From: Halalkalibacter oceani
GTDB lineage: Bacteria; Bacillota; Bacilli; Bacillales; Bacillaceae_D
DNA: 64,000 nt
Direction of reading: 5' to 3'
NCBI RefSeq assembly: GCF_040544555.1
Contig: NZ_JBEPKD010000013.1
Span: 1 to 64,000, forward strand
A program made the position numbers and the translations under genes. The notes below the pieces were generated by a model. That model saw nothing but the letters and a program-made list of their open reading frames with translations. It ran no database searches and was not told the origin of the DNA. Positions 41,851-50,757 of this stretch are shown here, piece by piece; positions within the stretch are counted from its first letter, which is position 1; each line of letters begins with the position of its first letter.

Positions 41851-41947
41851 TTCGTTAGAAATCCAGAATGTGTAAGCGTGAGGCGGGGAAGGGTAGCGGC
41901 TCCATTCTTTACCCGTCTGCCTGAAAGAAGTCCATTTGCAGGCAGCC

Positions 41948-44900
41948 TCAATGTAATGTCTCCGCGTGTGGCCGTCGCTTTTCCTTGCGCTGATCGGTCA
42001 GATAATAAATAACCGGAATCAACAGCAGGGTGATAAAGGTCGAGACAGCAAGTCCGCAGACGATCACGATCGCCATTGGCTGCTGGATTTCCGTCCCTTC
42101 GCCAAAGCCTAACGTAAGCGGAATAAGCCCGAGAATCGTCGTCAGCGCCGTCATTAAAATCGGGCGCAGGCGAATCGGTCCTGCTTGAATAATCGCATCG
42201 TATGAGCTATACCCATTCTTTTTCAATGTATTTATATAGTCGACGAGAACGATCGCATTGTTGACGACAATCCCGGTTAATATCAAGATTCCGACAAGCG
42301 ATCCGACCCCGATCGGCTGATTGGTGAGCAACAGCCCGAAAATGACGCCGATCGCTGTAACCGGCACGGAAAACATAATGATAAACGGATAGAAGAAGGA
42401 TTCAAACCGCCCGGCCATGACCATGTAGACGAGGACAATGGCGAGCGCGATGGCTCCGCTTAGCTTCGTGAAGGCATCGTTCATCTGTTCATTTTGTCCG
42501 CCGAAGCTTATCCGGTACCCGTTTGGCAGCAAAGGGCGAACCTCTTCAATCAGCGCCTCTTCAATCTCATTAATAACGCTGCCGAGATCGCGATTTAAAA
42601 TTGACGCGGTGACCGTCACTTCACGCATCCGGTCCGATCGCCTAATCGTGCTCGGTCCTTCGCCACGTTCGACTGCTGCAACAGAAGAAAGCGGGATCCG
42701 CTCTCCGCCCGGCGTTGACAGCAACAGCTGTTCAAGCTGTTCGAGCGAGGCGGTATAAGCATCGTCGACCTGGAGTCGGACATTTAGCTCTTCGCCGTGT
42801 CTCGCAATCCGTGTCGCCACTAATCCGCGCGTCGCGTCGCTGATCGTCGAAGCAATTTGCGCGCTAGTGATACCGTAGGAGGAAGCGGCCTGCCGGTTGA
42901 TTGCCACGGTCACCTCCGGATTGCCGTCTGCATAGTTCGTCGTCGGCTCGCGCACGCCTTCAATTGTTGAAACAGTCGCTACAATCGCCTCAGAAAGCTG
43001 TTCCAATGTCTGAAGATCCTGGCCTTTTACGGTGATTGAAATCGGATCATCGGTAAACCCGCTATCACTCGCCGAGACGCGAATATCCGCATTTGGGACA
43101 GCGGCGAGGGAACTGCGAATGGAGTCGGCAATCTCCAAGTCGGATGTAGTCCGCCTATCGGTGTCGCTTAAGAGTAAACTGTAGCTCGCTCTGTTTGTCT
43201 GTGAGCCGGCACCGAGAGAAAAATTGTCCGTTCCGCCGACGGTCACGTAGGCCAGTTCAACTTCTGTAAAAGCAGCGAGCTTTTCATTGATTTCTTCCGT
43301 CACTTGATAAGTCGCAGACAGGGCGCTCCCTGGCGGTAAGCGGACGTCGATGCTAATAAAGCTCTGATCCTGGGCCGGAAGAAATTCAGTACCTAACAGT
43401 GGAATACAGCTTAGTGAGCCGGCTAGGAGTGCGGCGGTAACCGCTATAATCCGTTTCGGCCGCTGCAGGCTGAATTCCAGCAGCCTTTTGTAGACGGCCT
43501 TTGTTTTCTCAAAGCCGACCTGAAAGACGGATGTCTCGTCGGTCGTTCTTAAAAACGTCGACGACAACAGCGGCACAATGATCAGCGCGGTGATCAAGGA
43601 AGCAAGTAAGGCAAAGGCGACAGTGAGCGCCAATGGTTTAAAAAGCTGGGCCGCGAGTCCGTCTACGAAGACAATTGGCAGAAAAACAACGACGGTCGTC
43701 AGCGTTGAAGCGACTATCGCGCCGCCGATTTCCCCCGTGCCGTGAATCGCCGCCTCGCGCAAGCTTTCTCCTTCCTGGCGTTTGCGGTAAATATTCTCGA
43801 GAATCACGATTGCGTTATCAACCATCATTCCGACGCCGAGCGCCAGTCCGCCAAGGGTGAGCACATTTAATGTTTCACCCGAGAAATACATAAATAAAAA
43901 CGTCGTCATAATCGAGATCGGAATCGATAAGGCAATAATCAAGGTGCTGCGGATGTTCCGTAAAAAAAGGTACAGAACAAGGGCCGCCAGTCCGCCCCCT
44001 AGGAGAATATTCCAAAAGACAGCATTGATTGATTGCTCGATAAAGCGGCTTTGATCAAAGATTGTTTGAATCTCGATTCCTTCGGGCAGCTGCTGCTTCA
44101 GGTCATCGAGTTCATCGTTGAGCGCTCTCGTGATCTGAACGGTATTCGTACCGGACGCTTTCAAAATAGAAAGACCGACCGCCGGCTCGCCGTTCAAATA
44201 GCTCTCCTGAGAGAGAGGCGCCGTGGCTTCGCTGATGGCGAATAAATCACCGAGCAGTACAACCCCGGCATTGGTCGGTATGGGAAGCTGCTCTAAATCA
44301 TAGACCGAGGTGAATTCACTGCTGACTCGAATCGGAAAAGATTGATTTTGGTCGTGCACTTCACCTGCCGGAAAATTGATATTTTCACTGGCAATAAGCT
44401 GTTGAAGGTCTTGTAATGTTATGCCGTATTGCGCAAGCACGTCAGGCTGAATGTCAATCCGGATTTCCTGCTCACTTCCACCTTCAACCTGTATGGAAGC
44501 AACACCGTCAATCGCATCGAGCCGCGGCTTGATTTCATTTTCAATTAACTGCCTGGCTTCAGCCGTATCTCCGCCTGGTTCCGTAATAGCGAGCTGGACG
44601 ATCGGCAGCATGCTCGGATCAAACCGCATCACTTGCGGAGCGTCTACTTCGCTTGGCAGCATCTCTCGCACCTGGTCGATTCGTTCCCGCATCGTCAAAG
44701 CGGCGAAATCCATATCCGTGCCCCAATCAAAGGCGACGAGGATCAAGGCACCGCCTGTCCGGGAAGTCGAGGAAACCGACTCGACATTCGGAATGCTCGC
44801 CATCAGCTCTTCGATCGGCTGCGTAATCAGCTCTTCCACTTCTTCAGGGCCGGCTCCGTCGTAGGAGGCCGTTACCGCCACGACGGGAAATGTCAGCTCC

Positions 44901-45013
44901 GGAAAGAGATCGACTGGTAAATGACGCAGAGATACACTTCCGAGTATAATCAGAAAAATAATAAACATCGCCATCGCGACAGGGCGTAATACTGATAATT
45001 TAGCTAGATTCAT
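41948..45013 (-). CDS. RND-family efflux permease (SwrC/AcrB-like)
   Basis: A 1021-residue resistance-nodulation-division transporter, driven by the proton gradient. Twelve membrane helices with two large periplasm-type loops: helix 1 near residues 12-30, VDLFPELTFP and SYDGAGPEEVE in the first loop, GLALGVGMMVDNAIVILENIYRKRQEG in the helix 4 region with the proton-relay aspartate, and a second half duplicating this plan. B. subtilis SwrC (YerP) is the closest known type, exporting surfactin-like amphiphiles. It begins four bases after its adaptor gene stop on the same strand. Gram-positive pumps of this kind work without an outer-membrane channel. Confidence 0.95.
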   Translation of the reverse strand: MNLAKLSVLRPVAMAMFIIFLIILGSVSLRHLPVDLFPELTFPVVAVTASYDGAGPEEVEELITQPIEELMASIPNVESVSSTSRTGGALILVAFDWGTDMDFAALTMRERIDQVREMLPSEVDAPQVMRFDPSMLPIVQLAITEPGGDTAEARQLIENEIKPRLDAIDGVASIQVEGGSEQEIRIDIQPDVLAQYGITLQDLQQLIASENINFPAGEVHDQNQSFPIRVSSEFTSVYDLEQLPIPTNAGVVLLGDLFAISEATAPLSQESYLNGEPAVGLSILKASGTNTVQITRALNDELDDLKQQLPEGIEIQTIFDQSRFIEQSINAVFWNILLGGGLAALVLYLFLRNIRSTLIIALSIPISIMTTFLFMYFSGETLNVLTLGGLALGVGMMVDNAIVILENIYRKRQEGESLREAAIHGTGEIGGAIVASTLTTVVVFLPIVFVDGLAAQLFKPLALTVAFALLASLITALIIVPLLSSTFLRTTDETSVFQVGFEKTKAVYKRLLEFSLQRPKRIIAVTAALLAGSLSCIPLLGTEFLPAQDQSFISIDVRLPPGSALSATYQVTEEINEKLAAFTEVELAYVTVGGTDNFSLGAGSQTNRASYSLLLSDTDRRTTSDLEIADSIRSSLAAVPNADIRVSASDSGFTDDPISITVKGQDLQTLEQLSEAIVATVSTIEGVREPTTNYADGNPEVTVAINRQAASSYGITSAQIASTISDATRGLVATRIARHGEELNVRLQVDDAYTASLEQLEQLLLSTPGGERIPLSSVAAVERGEGPSTIRRSDRMREVTVTASILNRDLGSVINEIEEALIEEVRPLLPNGYRISFGGQNEQMNDAFTKLSGAIALAIVLVYMVMAGRFESFFYPFIIMFSVPVTAIGVIFGLLLTNQPIGVGSLVGILILTGIVVNNAIVLVDYINTLKKNGYSSYDAIIQAGPIRLRPILMTALTTILGLIPLTLGFGEGTEIQQPMAIVIVCGLAVSTFITLLLIPVIYYLTDQRKEKRRPHAETLH

Positions 45014-45017
45014 GTTT

Positions 45018-46238
45018 TCACTCGCTTCTTACTGTAATCGCGGCTCCATCTGTAAGCCGCTCTTTCCCGACTGTGACCACTTCGTCACCCTCGTTCACTC
45101 CGTCTATCACTTGGATGCTTGCGCCGTCTCGCGTGCCAAGCTCAAGCTCCTGCCTGCGCACGCGATTTTCCTCGGCGACAAACGTATATGGCTCTCCATC
45201 CTGATAAAGAACGGCGTCAGCAGGAATAACGACCGCCTCCTGCACGGTGCCGAGCTCAACCGTCGCCGTCACTCTCATGCCGCCTTTTAGCTGCTGAGAT
45301 TCATTTGGAACTGTCGCATGGGCCATAAAGGCGTTTGTCTGCGGATCAATGACCGGCGACACAGCAGTCAGCTCTGTCTCGATCGTTTCGTTCCAGCCGG
45401 CAATGCTGAGCGAGAGCGGCATCCCCGCAGCGAGTCTGGCAACTTGAAAGCTGTTCACGGCAAAAGCGGCATCCATTTTACTCAAGTCGCTGACAATGGC
45501 CAGCGGCTGATTCGGAATAGCCGTTTGCCCCGCCGTAACATCAAGCTGAGCGATCGTACCGGCAATCGGAGCTGTAATGCGAGTCTCAGCCAGAGCGCTT
45601 TCCGCCTGACGAACGGCTTCCTCTGCCTGATTGATTTGCATCGACAGCTCTGCCGTGTTCAGCGGAGCAGAAAGACTTCCGGCACCAGCTGCCTGAGTCA
45701 GTGCCGCCTGCTTTAGGGAGACATCGAGACTTGCTTGAAGCAGATCGGTCAGCGCCTGCTGATCAGCGGCACCTTCCGCTTCGTCCAAAGCTTGTAGAAG
45801 CTCTTGAGCTCGTTCAATTGAGGCGAGCAATTCAGTTTCGAGATCAGCCGCCGCCGAGATGTTTTGTTCAACAGACTGATTGATCTGCTCAGCCTGATGC
45901 AACGCCTGCTTCAGCTCATCAAGTACTTGATTGGCCTGGTTAACCTGGCGCCGCGCTTCCCCGTCATCCAAGGAAATAAGCAGGTCTCCCGCTTCTACGG
46001 CTTGTCCAATTTGTGTATGTACGTCCGTTACTTTTAGCGGCATTGCCGTCACTAATGGGACCTGTTTAGTAGGAAGGAGCTGTCCTGATAATTCAAGTGT
46101 TTCCCCAATAGAGCTGATTTGAACAGGGGCAAGTTCAACGAGAAGCTGCTGCCGCTCTGTCTGCTCATTTGTAATATCCTCCGTCGCACAACCTGCCAGG
46201 AGCAGAAGAATGGATAAGGATGCTACCCATTTTTTCAT
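45018..46238 (-). CDS. RND efflux adaptor lipoprotein (HlyD family)
   Basis: The membrane-fusion adaptor for the RND permease next to it. 406 residues: lipoprotein signal with lipobox LLLAGC (Cys17), the barrel-sandwich half-motif (KVTDVHTQIGQAVEAGDLLISLDDG, in two parts, near 75-98), a central coiled coil (about 100-195), the second half-motif (ITAPIAGTIAQLDVTAGQTA, near 225), and a C-terminal beta-barrel. ATG 46238 is chosen because GGGGGTG lies six bases upstream; the in-frame GTG at 46247 is inside that site. Lipid anchoring of an adaptor is common in Firmicutes. Confidence 0.93.
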   Translation of the reverse strand: MKKWVASLSILLLLAGCATEDITNEQTERQQLLVELAPVQISSIGETLELSGQLLPTKQVPLVTAMPLKVTDVHTQIGQAVEAGDLLISLDDGEARRQVNQANQVLDELKQALHQAEQINQSVEQNISAAADLETELLASIERAQELLQALDEAEGAADQQALTDLLQASLDVSLKQAALTQAAGAGSLSAPLNTAELSMQINQAEEAVRQAESALAETRITAPIAGTIAQLDVTAGQTAIPNQPLAIVSDLSKMDAAFAVNSFQVARLAAGMPLSLSIAGWNETIETELTAVSPVIDPQTNAFMAHATVPNESQQLKGGMRVTATVELGTVQEAVVIPADAVLYQDGEPYTFVAEENRVRRQELELGTRDGASIQVIDGVNEGDEVVTVGKERLTDGAAITVRSE

Positions 46239-46589
46239 GCGCTTCACCCCCGTAAATAATGTATAAATCTTAGCTTATCAAAACGTACTATATTTTAAAG
46301 AAACGATAAGGAATCTTTCGTTATAAAGTGTGACAATCATGTGACAACTATGAGCTGATCGAGAAAAAAATTGTTTTTTAACTAAATAAACATATATGTT
46401 TAGAAAGTTTTTTTGTATAATAGGTTTAGGAAGAACATTGCAAGGGTATTTTTCATTATCTCTATTTAGAAGAAAAGTTTAACTTCTTCTATACAAAAGT
46501 TAGACAGAGTTGTATAATTAGAGTATCGACATGTAAAATGGCATTCAAGCTCGACATAGATCTCATAACCTGGAAGGAGAGGTCCGTAC
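46239..46589. other. Regulatory interval upstream of spxA
   Basis: A 351-base AT-rich gap. Possible -10 hexamers at 46416 (TATAAT) and 46513 (TATAAT), each without a strong -35, and a 16-base palindrome at 46387. B. subtilis spxA is driven by several promoters and stress repressors, so multiple start sites here are plausible but not shown. Confidence 0.5.
46387..46402. promoter_or_regulatory. Perfect palindrome upstream of spxA
   Basis: TAAACATATATGTTTA, a perfect 16-base palindrome. It overlaps the place where the -35 of the TATAAT at 46416 would lie, so it could be a repressor operator. The binding protein is unknown. Confidence 0.4.
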
Positions 46590-46985
46590 ATGGTCACTTT
46601 ATTAACATCACCTAGTTGTACATCATGCCGGAAAGCAAAGGCTTGGTTAGAAGAACATAATATCCCGTTTGAGGAACGTAATATTTTTGCTGCACCATTA
46701 ACAGTGGAGGAAGTAAAAGAGGTTGTCAGAATGACCGAGGATGGAACAGATGAAATTATTTCAACACGCTCAAAAGTGTTTCAAGAGCTTGATGTTGAGC
46801 TTGAGTCTCTTTCCTTGCAAACATTATTCCAAATCATCAGTGACAACCCAGGCCTTCTACGCCGTCCAATTATTTTTGACGAGAAGCGTCTGCAGGTTGG
46901 CTATAACGACGCGGAAATTCGCCGCTTCCTTCCGCGCAAGGTGAGAACATTCCACCTTCAGGAAGCACAGCGTCTGGTTAACTGA
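46590..46985 (+). CDS. spxA: Spx, redox-sensing transcription regulator
   Basis: Spx binds the alpha C-terminal domain of RNA polymerase and activates thiol-stress genes. 131 residues as in B. subtilis, with redox switch C10-T-S-C13 (TSPSCTSC), the ArsC-like fold, STRSKVFQEL, and the acidic-basic end. Its level is set by ClpXP proteolysis with adaptor SpxH/YjbH, encoded at 54319. The start ATG 46590 follows AAGGAGAGG. Neighbours yjbE and mecA are as in B. subtilis. Confidence 0.98.
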   Translation: MVTLLTSPSCTSCRKAKAWLEEHNIPFEERNIFAAPLTVEEVKEVVRMTEDGTDEIISTRSKVFQELDVELESLSLQTLFQIISDNPGLLRRPIIFDEKRLQVGYNDAEIRRFLPRKVRTFHLQEAQRLVN

Positions 46986-46994
46986 AACAGAGGC

Positions 46995-47048
46995 TGTGGC
47001 GTGTGAAGCCATTGCCAGTAGGTCCAAAGCTAGTTTTGTCTCAAGCTC
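46995..47048 (-). repeat. Modular repeat, left module only
   Basis: The reverse complement of this 54-base stretch is nearly identical to 32999-33052, with one difference, but the hairpin module is absent. It lies just after spxA. Confidence 0.88.
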
Positions 47049-47083
47049 ACAGAAGCAGCGAGTGGAGTCTGCACAATGATTTT

Positions 47084-47122
47084 AAAGCGAGCAGGAAAGT
47101 GGATTTCTTTCCTGCTCGCTTT
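47084..47122. terminator. Bidirectional terminator between spxA and yjbE
   Basis: A perfect 16-bp stem: AAAGCGAGCAGGAAAG (47084) with CTTTCCTGCTCGCTTT (47107). It lies between convergent genes. Confidence 0.85.
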
Positions 47123-47175
47123 GTGCTGAACGAAGCCGCTGCCAGCTTTAGACAAATGACTTCGTATTCTCAAAA

Positions 47176-47838
47176 TTAGTTCTTCTGAGACAGTGCTTTT
47201 TTATAAGCACCGAGCAAAATCACCCCGGCGATCATTATGATTTGCAGACCAAGGGCAAAAAAGTCGAATTGCTGAAAGAGAGGGGCAAGCATTTCCTCGT
47301 GCGTGATCATTCTTGAAGCCGTATAGGCAAGGATTCCGGCTCCGAGATATATAATGATCGGAAAGCGATCAAAGAGATTCAGGATTAACTTGCTGCCCCA
47401 AATGATGACAGGGACCGAGAAAAGCAGACCGATCATGACGAGCAACGGATTTCCATGAGCGGCTCCGGCGACGGCGATCACATTGTCAAAGCCCATGACA
47501 AAATCGGCAATGATGATGGCCTTGATCGCACTCCATAAGCTAGTACCGCCGTTTATATCGCGCCCGTTTTCTGTTTCGGTCAACAGACTGTAAGCAATGT
47601 AAATTAACAAGGCGCCGCCGGTTGCGAGTAAAAAGGGGATTTCCAGTAAGTGTACGGCGATGATCGTCAGTCCCATGCGAATGATAAGAGCTAAACCGAG
47701 GCCGAGTAAAATGGCTTTATGACGTATTGAGGCCGGTAAATTCCTGCAGGCAAGCGCAACGACGATTGCGTTGTCTCCCCCGAGAATGATATCGACCCCA
47801 ATGATGGTAAAGAGTGAAATAAGAAAGTCCGTATCCAC
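47176..47838 (-). CDS. yjbE: YjbE, TerC-family membrane protein
   Basis: A 220-residue protein with seven membrane helices and TerC signatures GVDIILGGDNAIVVALACRNLP (in two parts, near residues 14-36) and IIIADFVMGFDNVIAVAGAAHGN (in two parts, near 108-130), each carrying the aspartates thought to bind metal. TerC relatives in B. subtilis move Mn2+. GTG 47838 is the start, with AAAGGATGG upstream. Convergent with spxA; unlike the CaCA exchanger at 36499 it has no visible riboswitch. Confidence 0.92.
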   Translation of the reverse strand: MDTDFLISLFTIIGVDIILGGDNAIVVALACRNLPASIRHKAILLGLGLALIIRMGLTIIAVHLLEIPFLLATGGALLIYIAYSLLTETENGRDINGGTSLWSAIKAIIIADFVMGFDNVIAVAGAAHGNPLLVMIGLLFSVPVIIWGSKLILNLFDRFPIIIYLGAGILAYTASRMITHEEMLAPLFQQFDFFALGLQIIMIAGVILLGAYKKALSQKN

Positions 47839-48291
47839 GTTCGATCATCCATCCTTTAGTAAAAACATTTTATTTTTTCATAAAAATCATTGACAATTCA
47901 TATATGTATCAGTGACAATAAAAAATTAAGAAAGGCTTGTCTTATTCGTCTATAGAATCACCATATGGTTAAGGCAGTGATTTTATGATGAGAAAAGGAG
48001 AAGTTTTTTAATGAAAATGGAATGGAGGAAATCCTGTCATGGCGGGGTTTTGCAGACTTGAAGGGTATTTTTTTCTGAAAAATCGGAGAAAAATGCAGCT
48101 TTTAGATTTCCATTTTCAAAGGATTTATCATAAAATAGAAGAAAGCAGATCATCCATTTGCTGACCAGCCAGCCCATACGTTCTCTGCTCATTCAAGGTT
48201 GATTGATCGAAAGGTTTACGGGTATAACGTAAGAAAGGTGTTTGCTGGATGAATCCATTAACCAATGACTCGAGTAGGAGGGAGAGCGAAC
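47839..48291. other. Intergenic region yjbE-mecA
   Basis: A 453-base AT-rich divergent gap. It has a possible promoter (TTGACA at 47890 with a weak -10 near 47914) and one small candidate gene (48039-48164). Nothing else recognised. Confidence 0.45.
48039..48164 (+). CDS. Candidate 41-residue small protein upstream of mecA
   Basis: Product starts MAGFCRLEGYFFLKNRRKMQ and ends HKIEESRSSIC; basic, soluble. GGAGG lies ten bases before the ATG. B. subtilis, from memory, also has a small gene (yizD) between yjbE and mecA, but I cannot compare sequences. It could be spurious. Confidence 0.3.
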   Translation: MAGFCRLEGYFFLKNRRKMQLLDFHFQRIYHKIEESRSSIC

Positions 48292-48939
48292 ATGGATATT
48301 GAACGCGTCAATGATACGACCATTAAATTTTTTATCACGTATAAAGATATTGAAGACAGAGGATTTGACAGAGATGAAATCTGGTACAATCGTGAGCGTG
48401 GAGAAGAGCTCTTCTTCGAAATGATGAACGAGGCCAGCGATAATGATGAATTTGAATTGGACGGTCCGTTGTGGATTCAAGTTCACGCCTTAGATAAAGG
48501 GCTTGAAATTGTCGTGACGAGAGGTCAAGTTTCCGGCGGAAATGTCAAGCTGGAAATTCCGGTGACGCATGATAAGGATCATGATGAACAGGATCTGGTT
48601 GACCTGATGTCTGGCAATGCTGAAGGCAAGGTAGACAAGACTGGCGAACCACTAGAAATCGTCATCGGCTTTAACGATTTTGAAGATGTGATTTCCTTAA
48701 GTCATAATTTCCATATAAACGACTTGCACAACGAGCTTTATCATTTTGAAGGTACTTATTATCTTCACGTTATTTTCGACGATGAAACATATAACGAAGA
48801 TCAGCAGGATGACATGCTTAGTCAAATACTGGAATATGGTTTCGAATCAGACATTTCGATTTACAGAATAATGGAATACGGTAAAGAGATTGTGAAGGCC
48901 AATGCACTTCCGGTGATTCGAACTTCTTTTTCTCAGTAA
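48292..48939 (+). CDS. mecA: MecA, ClpCP adaptor
   Basis: MecA delivers ComK and other substrates to the ClpCP protease and so blocks competence outside the proper phase. 215 residues. The N-terminal substrate-binding part begins MDIERVNDTTIKFFITYKDI, and the C-terminal ClpC-binding domain includes YHFEGTYYLHVIFDD and a variable acidic linker in between. ATG 48292 follows AGGAGGGAG; an in-frame start at 48265 would overlap that site. A terminator follows at 48949. Confidence 0.97.
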   Translation: MDIERVNDTTIKFFITYKDIEDRGFDRDEIWYNRERGEELFFEMMNEASDNDEFELDGPLWIQVHALDKGLEIVVTRGQVSGGNVKLEIPVTHDKDHDEQDLVDLMSGNAEGKVDKTGEPLEIVIGFNDFEDVISLSHNFHINDLHNELYHFEGTYYLHVIFDDETYNEDQQDDMLSQILEYGFESDISIYRIMEYGKEIVKANALPVIRTSFSQ

Positions 48940-48948
48940 TTCAGGTAG

Positions 48949-48987
48949 AGCGAGTTGATTACTTAGGCAATCAGCTCGCTTTTTTTA
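48949..48987 (+). terminator. Terminator after mecA
   Basis: AGCGAG...TGATT pairs with AATCA...CTCGCT (48968-48980), followed by TTTTTTT. Confidence 0.8.
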
Positions 48988-49082
48988 CAGATTGGATAAA
49001 ATGTTGCAGGTTGATTCGGGGGAAAAGCCTTTGTCCGCTTTTTCCGGATGAATAAGCCAAGTATTCAGCCAGGAGACTTTAT

Positions 49083-50594
49083 ATGAAGAATCGATTCAAT
49101 ATTTTGGCTTTTTTAGCGCTTGTTCTGGCTTTCTTGTATATGTCGCGTTTTTTCTTACAGGGATGGATTGTCGGGACGATTAGTATTGCTTTTACGCTTT
49201 CGGTCGCGTTTATCGCGGTCGTGATTTTCTTTGAAAACAGACATCCGACGAAAACAGTAACGTGGCTCGTCGTGTTGGCAGCGTTCCCGTTATTCGGGTT
49301 CTTTTTTTATTTGCTGTTTGGGCAGAATCACCGGAAACAGCGCTCCTTTTCGATGAAGGCGATTGAGGATGAAGAAGCGTTTCGCCAAATTGAAGGAACG
49401 AAGCAGTTAAATGAAGACCAGCTGCGGAAAATGGGAGACCATCAGCAGCTGCTGTTCCGGCTCGCCCATCGCCTTGGGCACAATCCGATTTCGTTTGCGA
49501 GTGAAACGAAGGTGCTGACTGACGGGAAAGAAACGTTCGCCAATATTTTACAGGCGCTGAGAATGGCTGACCATCATATTCACCTGGAATATTATATTGT
49601 CCGGGATGATGGCATCGGCCAGGAAATAAAGCAGGTGCTAATTGAGAAAGCGAAAGCCGGCATTGAAGTCCGCTTTTTATATGATGCTGTCGGGAGCTGG
49701 CGATTGTCGAAAGCCTATATAGAGGAGCTGAAGGCTGCCGGTGTCGAGGTAGCCGCTTTTGCGAAAGTGAGGCTGCCGTTTTTAAATCATAAATTGAACT
49801 ACCGCAATCATCGTAAAATCATTGTGATTGACGGCATTGTCGGATTTGTCGGCGGCCTTAATATCGGCGATGAATATTTAGGGAAGCACAAATACTTCGG
49901 TTATTGGCGTGACACGCATCTCTATGTCAGGGGAGAAGCAGTGCGAACGTTGCAGTTGATTTTTTTGCAGGATTGGTATTATCAAACTGGTAAAAAAATT
50001 CTCAACCCGACGTATTTGTCACCTATTTTAACGTCGATGAAAGCCGATGGAGGCGTGCAGATGATCGCCAGCGGGCCTGATACGAGATGGGAAGTCAATA
50101 AGAAGCTTTTCTTTTCGATGATTACATCGGCTAAGAAAAACGTCTGGATCGCCAGCCCGTACTTTATTCCCGATGATGACATATTGAGCGCGTTAAAAAT
50201 TGCCGCCCTTTCCGGAATAGATGTCCGTATCCTTGTCCCCAACCGGCCGGATAAACGGATTGTCTTTCACGCTTCACGCTCTTATTTCCCTGAGCTGCTG
50301 GAAGCAGGAGTGAAAATTTATGAGTATAACCGCGGCTTTATGCATAGCAAGCTGATCATCGTTGACCATGAGCTGGCATCGATCGGCACATCCAATATGG
50401 ATATGCGCAGCTTTCATTTGAATTTTGAAGTGAACGCGTATCTTTACCGGACGAAAAGCGTCACAAAGCTCGTTAGTGATTTTGTCTATGACCTTGAGCA
50501 CTCAAACCAGCTCAGCTTTGAACTTTTCCGCAATCGTTCTATTTTTTATCGCTTGATCGAATCAACATCGCGCTTGTTGTCACCATTGTTGTAA
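49083..50594 (+). CDS. cls: Cardiolipin synthase
   Basis: Joins two phosphatidylglycerol molecules into cardiolipin. 503 residues, with two N-terminal membrane helices (about 5-25 and 30-50), and two phospholipase D HKD motifs: NHRKIIVIDGIVGFVGG (near residue 245) and HSKLIIVDHELASIGTSN (near 420). The start ATG 49083 follows GGAGAC. It lies between mecA and coiA, a position where B. subtilis has no cls, so the copy is a lineage feature. Confidence 0.97.
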   Translation: MKNRFNILAFLALVLAFLYMSRFFLQGWIVGTISIAFTLSVAFIAVVIFFENRHPTKTVTWLVVLAAFPLFGFFFYLLFGQNHRKQRSFSMKAIEDEEAFRQIEGTKQLNEDQLRKMGDHQQLLFRLAHRLGHNPISFASETKVLTDGKETFANILQALRMADHHIHLEYYIVRDDGIGQEIKQVLIEKAKAGIEVRFLYDAVGSWRLSKAYIEELKAAGVEVAAFAKVRLPFLNHKLNYRNHRKIIVIDGIVGFVGGLNIGDEYLGKHKYFGYWRDTHLYVRGEAVRTLQLIFLQDWYYQTGKKILNPTYLSPILTSMKADGGVQMIASGPDTRWEVNKKLFFSMITSAKKNVWIASPYFIPDDDILSALKIAALSGIDVRILVPNRPDKRIVFHASRSYFPELLEAGVKIYEYNRGFMHSKLIIVDHELASIGTSNMDMRSFHLNFEVNAYLYRTKSVTKLVSDFVYDLEHSNQLSFELFRNRSIFYRLIESTSRLLSPLL

Positions 50595-50650
50595 TGTCAC
50601 TTGAACATTTGCAGGAAGATGCAGGGAAGGCCCCGGCTTCGCTCGTTACG

Positions 50651-50683
50651 TTCTCCATGAAAGACCTTCACTTTCATGGAGAA
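50651..50683. repeat. Palindromic repeat, copy 2
   Basis: TTCTCCATGAAAG (50651-50663) pairs with CTTTCATGGAGAA (50671-50683) around ACCTTCA. Copy 1 at 3858 has ACC/GGT where this has TCC/GGA: a paired A-T to T-A change that keeps the stem. Confidence 0.75.
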
Positions 50684-50757
50684 TAAAAATTTTTTTGCAG
50701 GATTTTGGCAAAACGGCTCGAAGTAGTCAGCTACAGTTCGATAAAGGTGGTGACATA

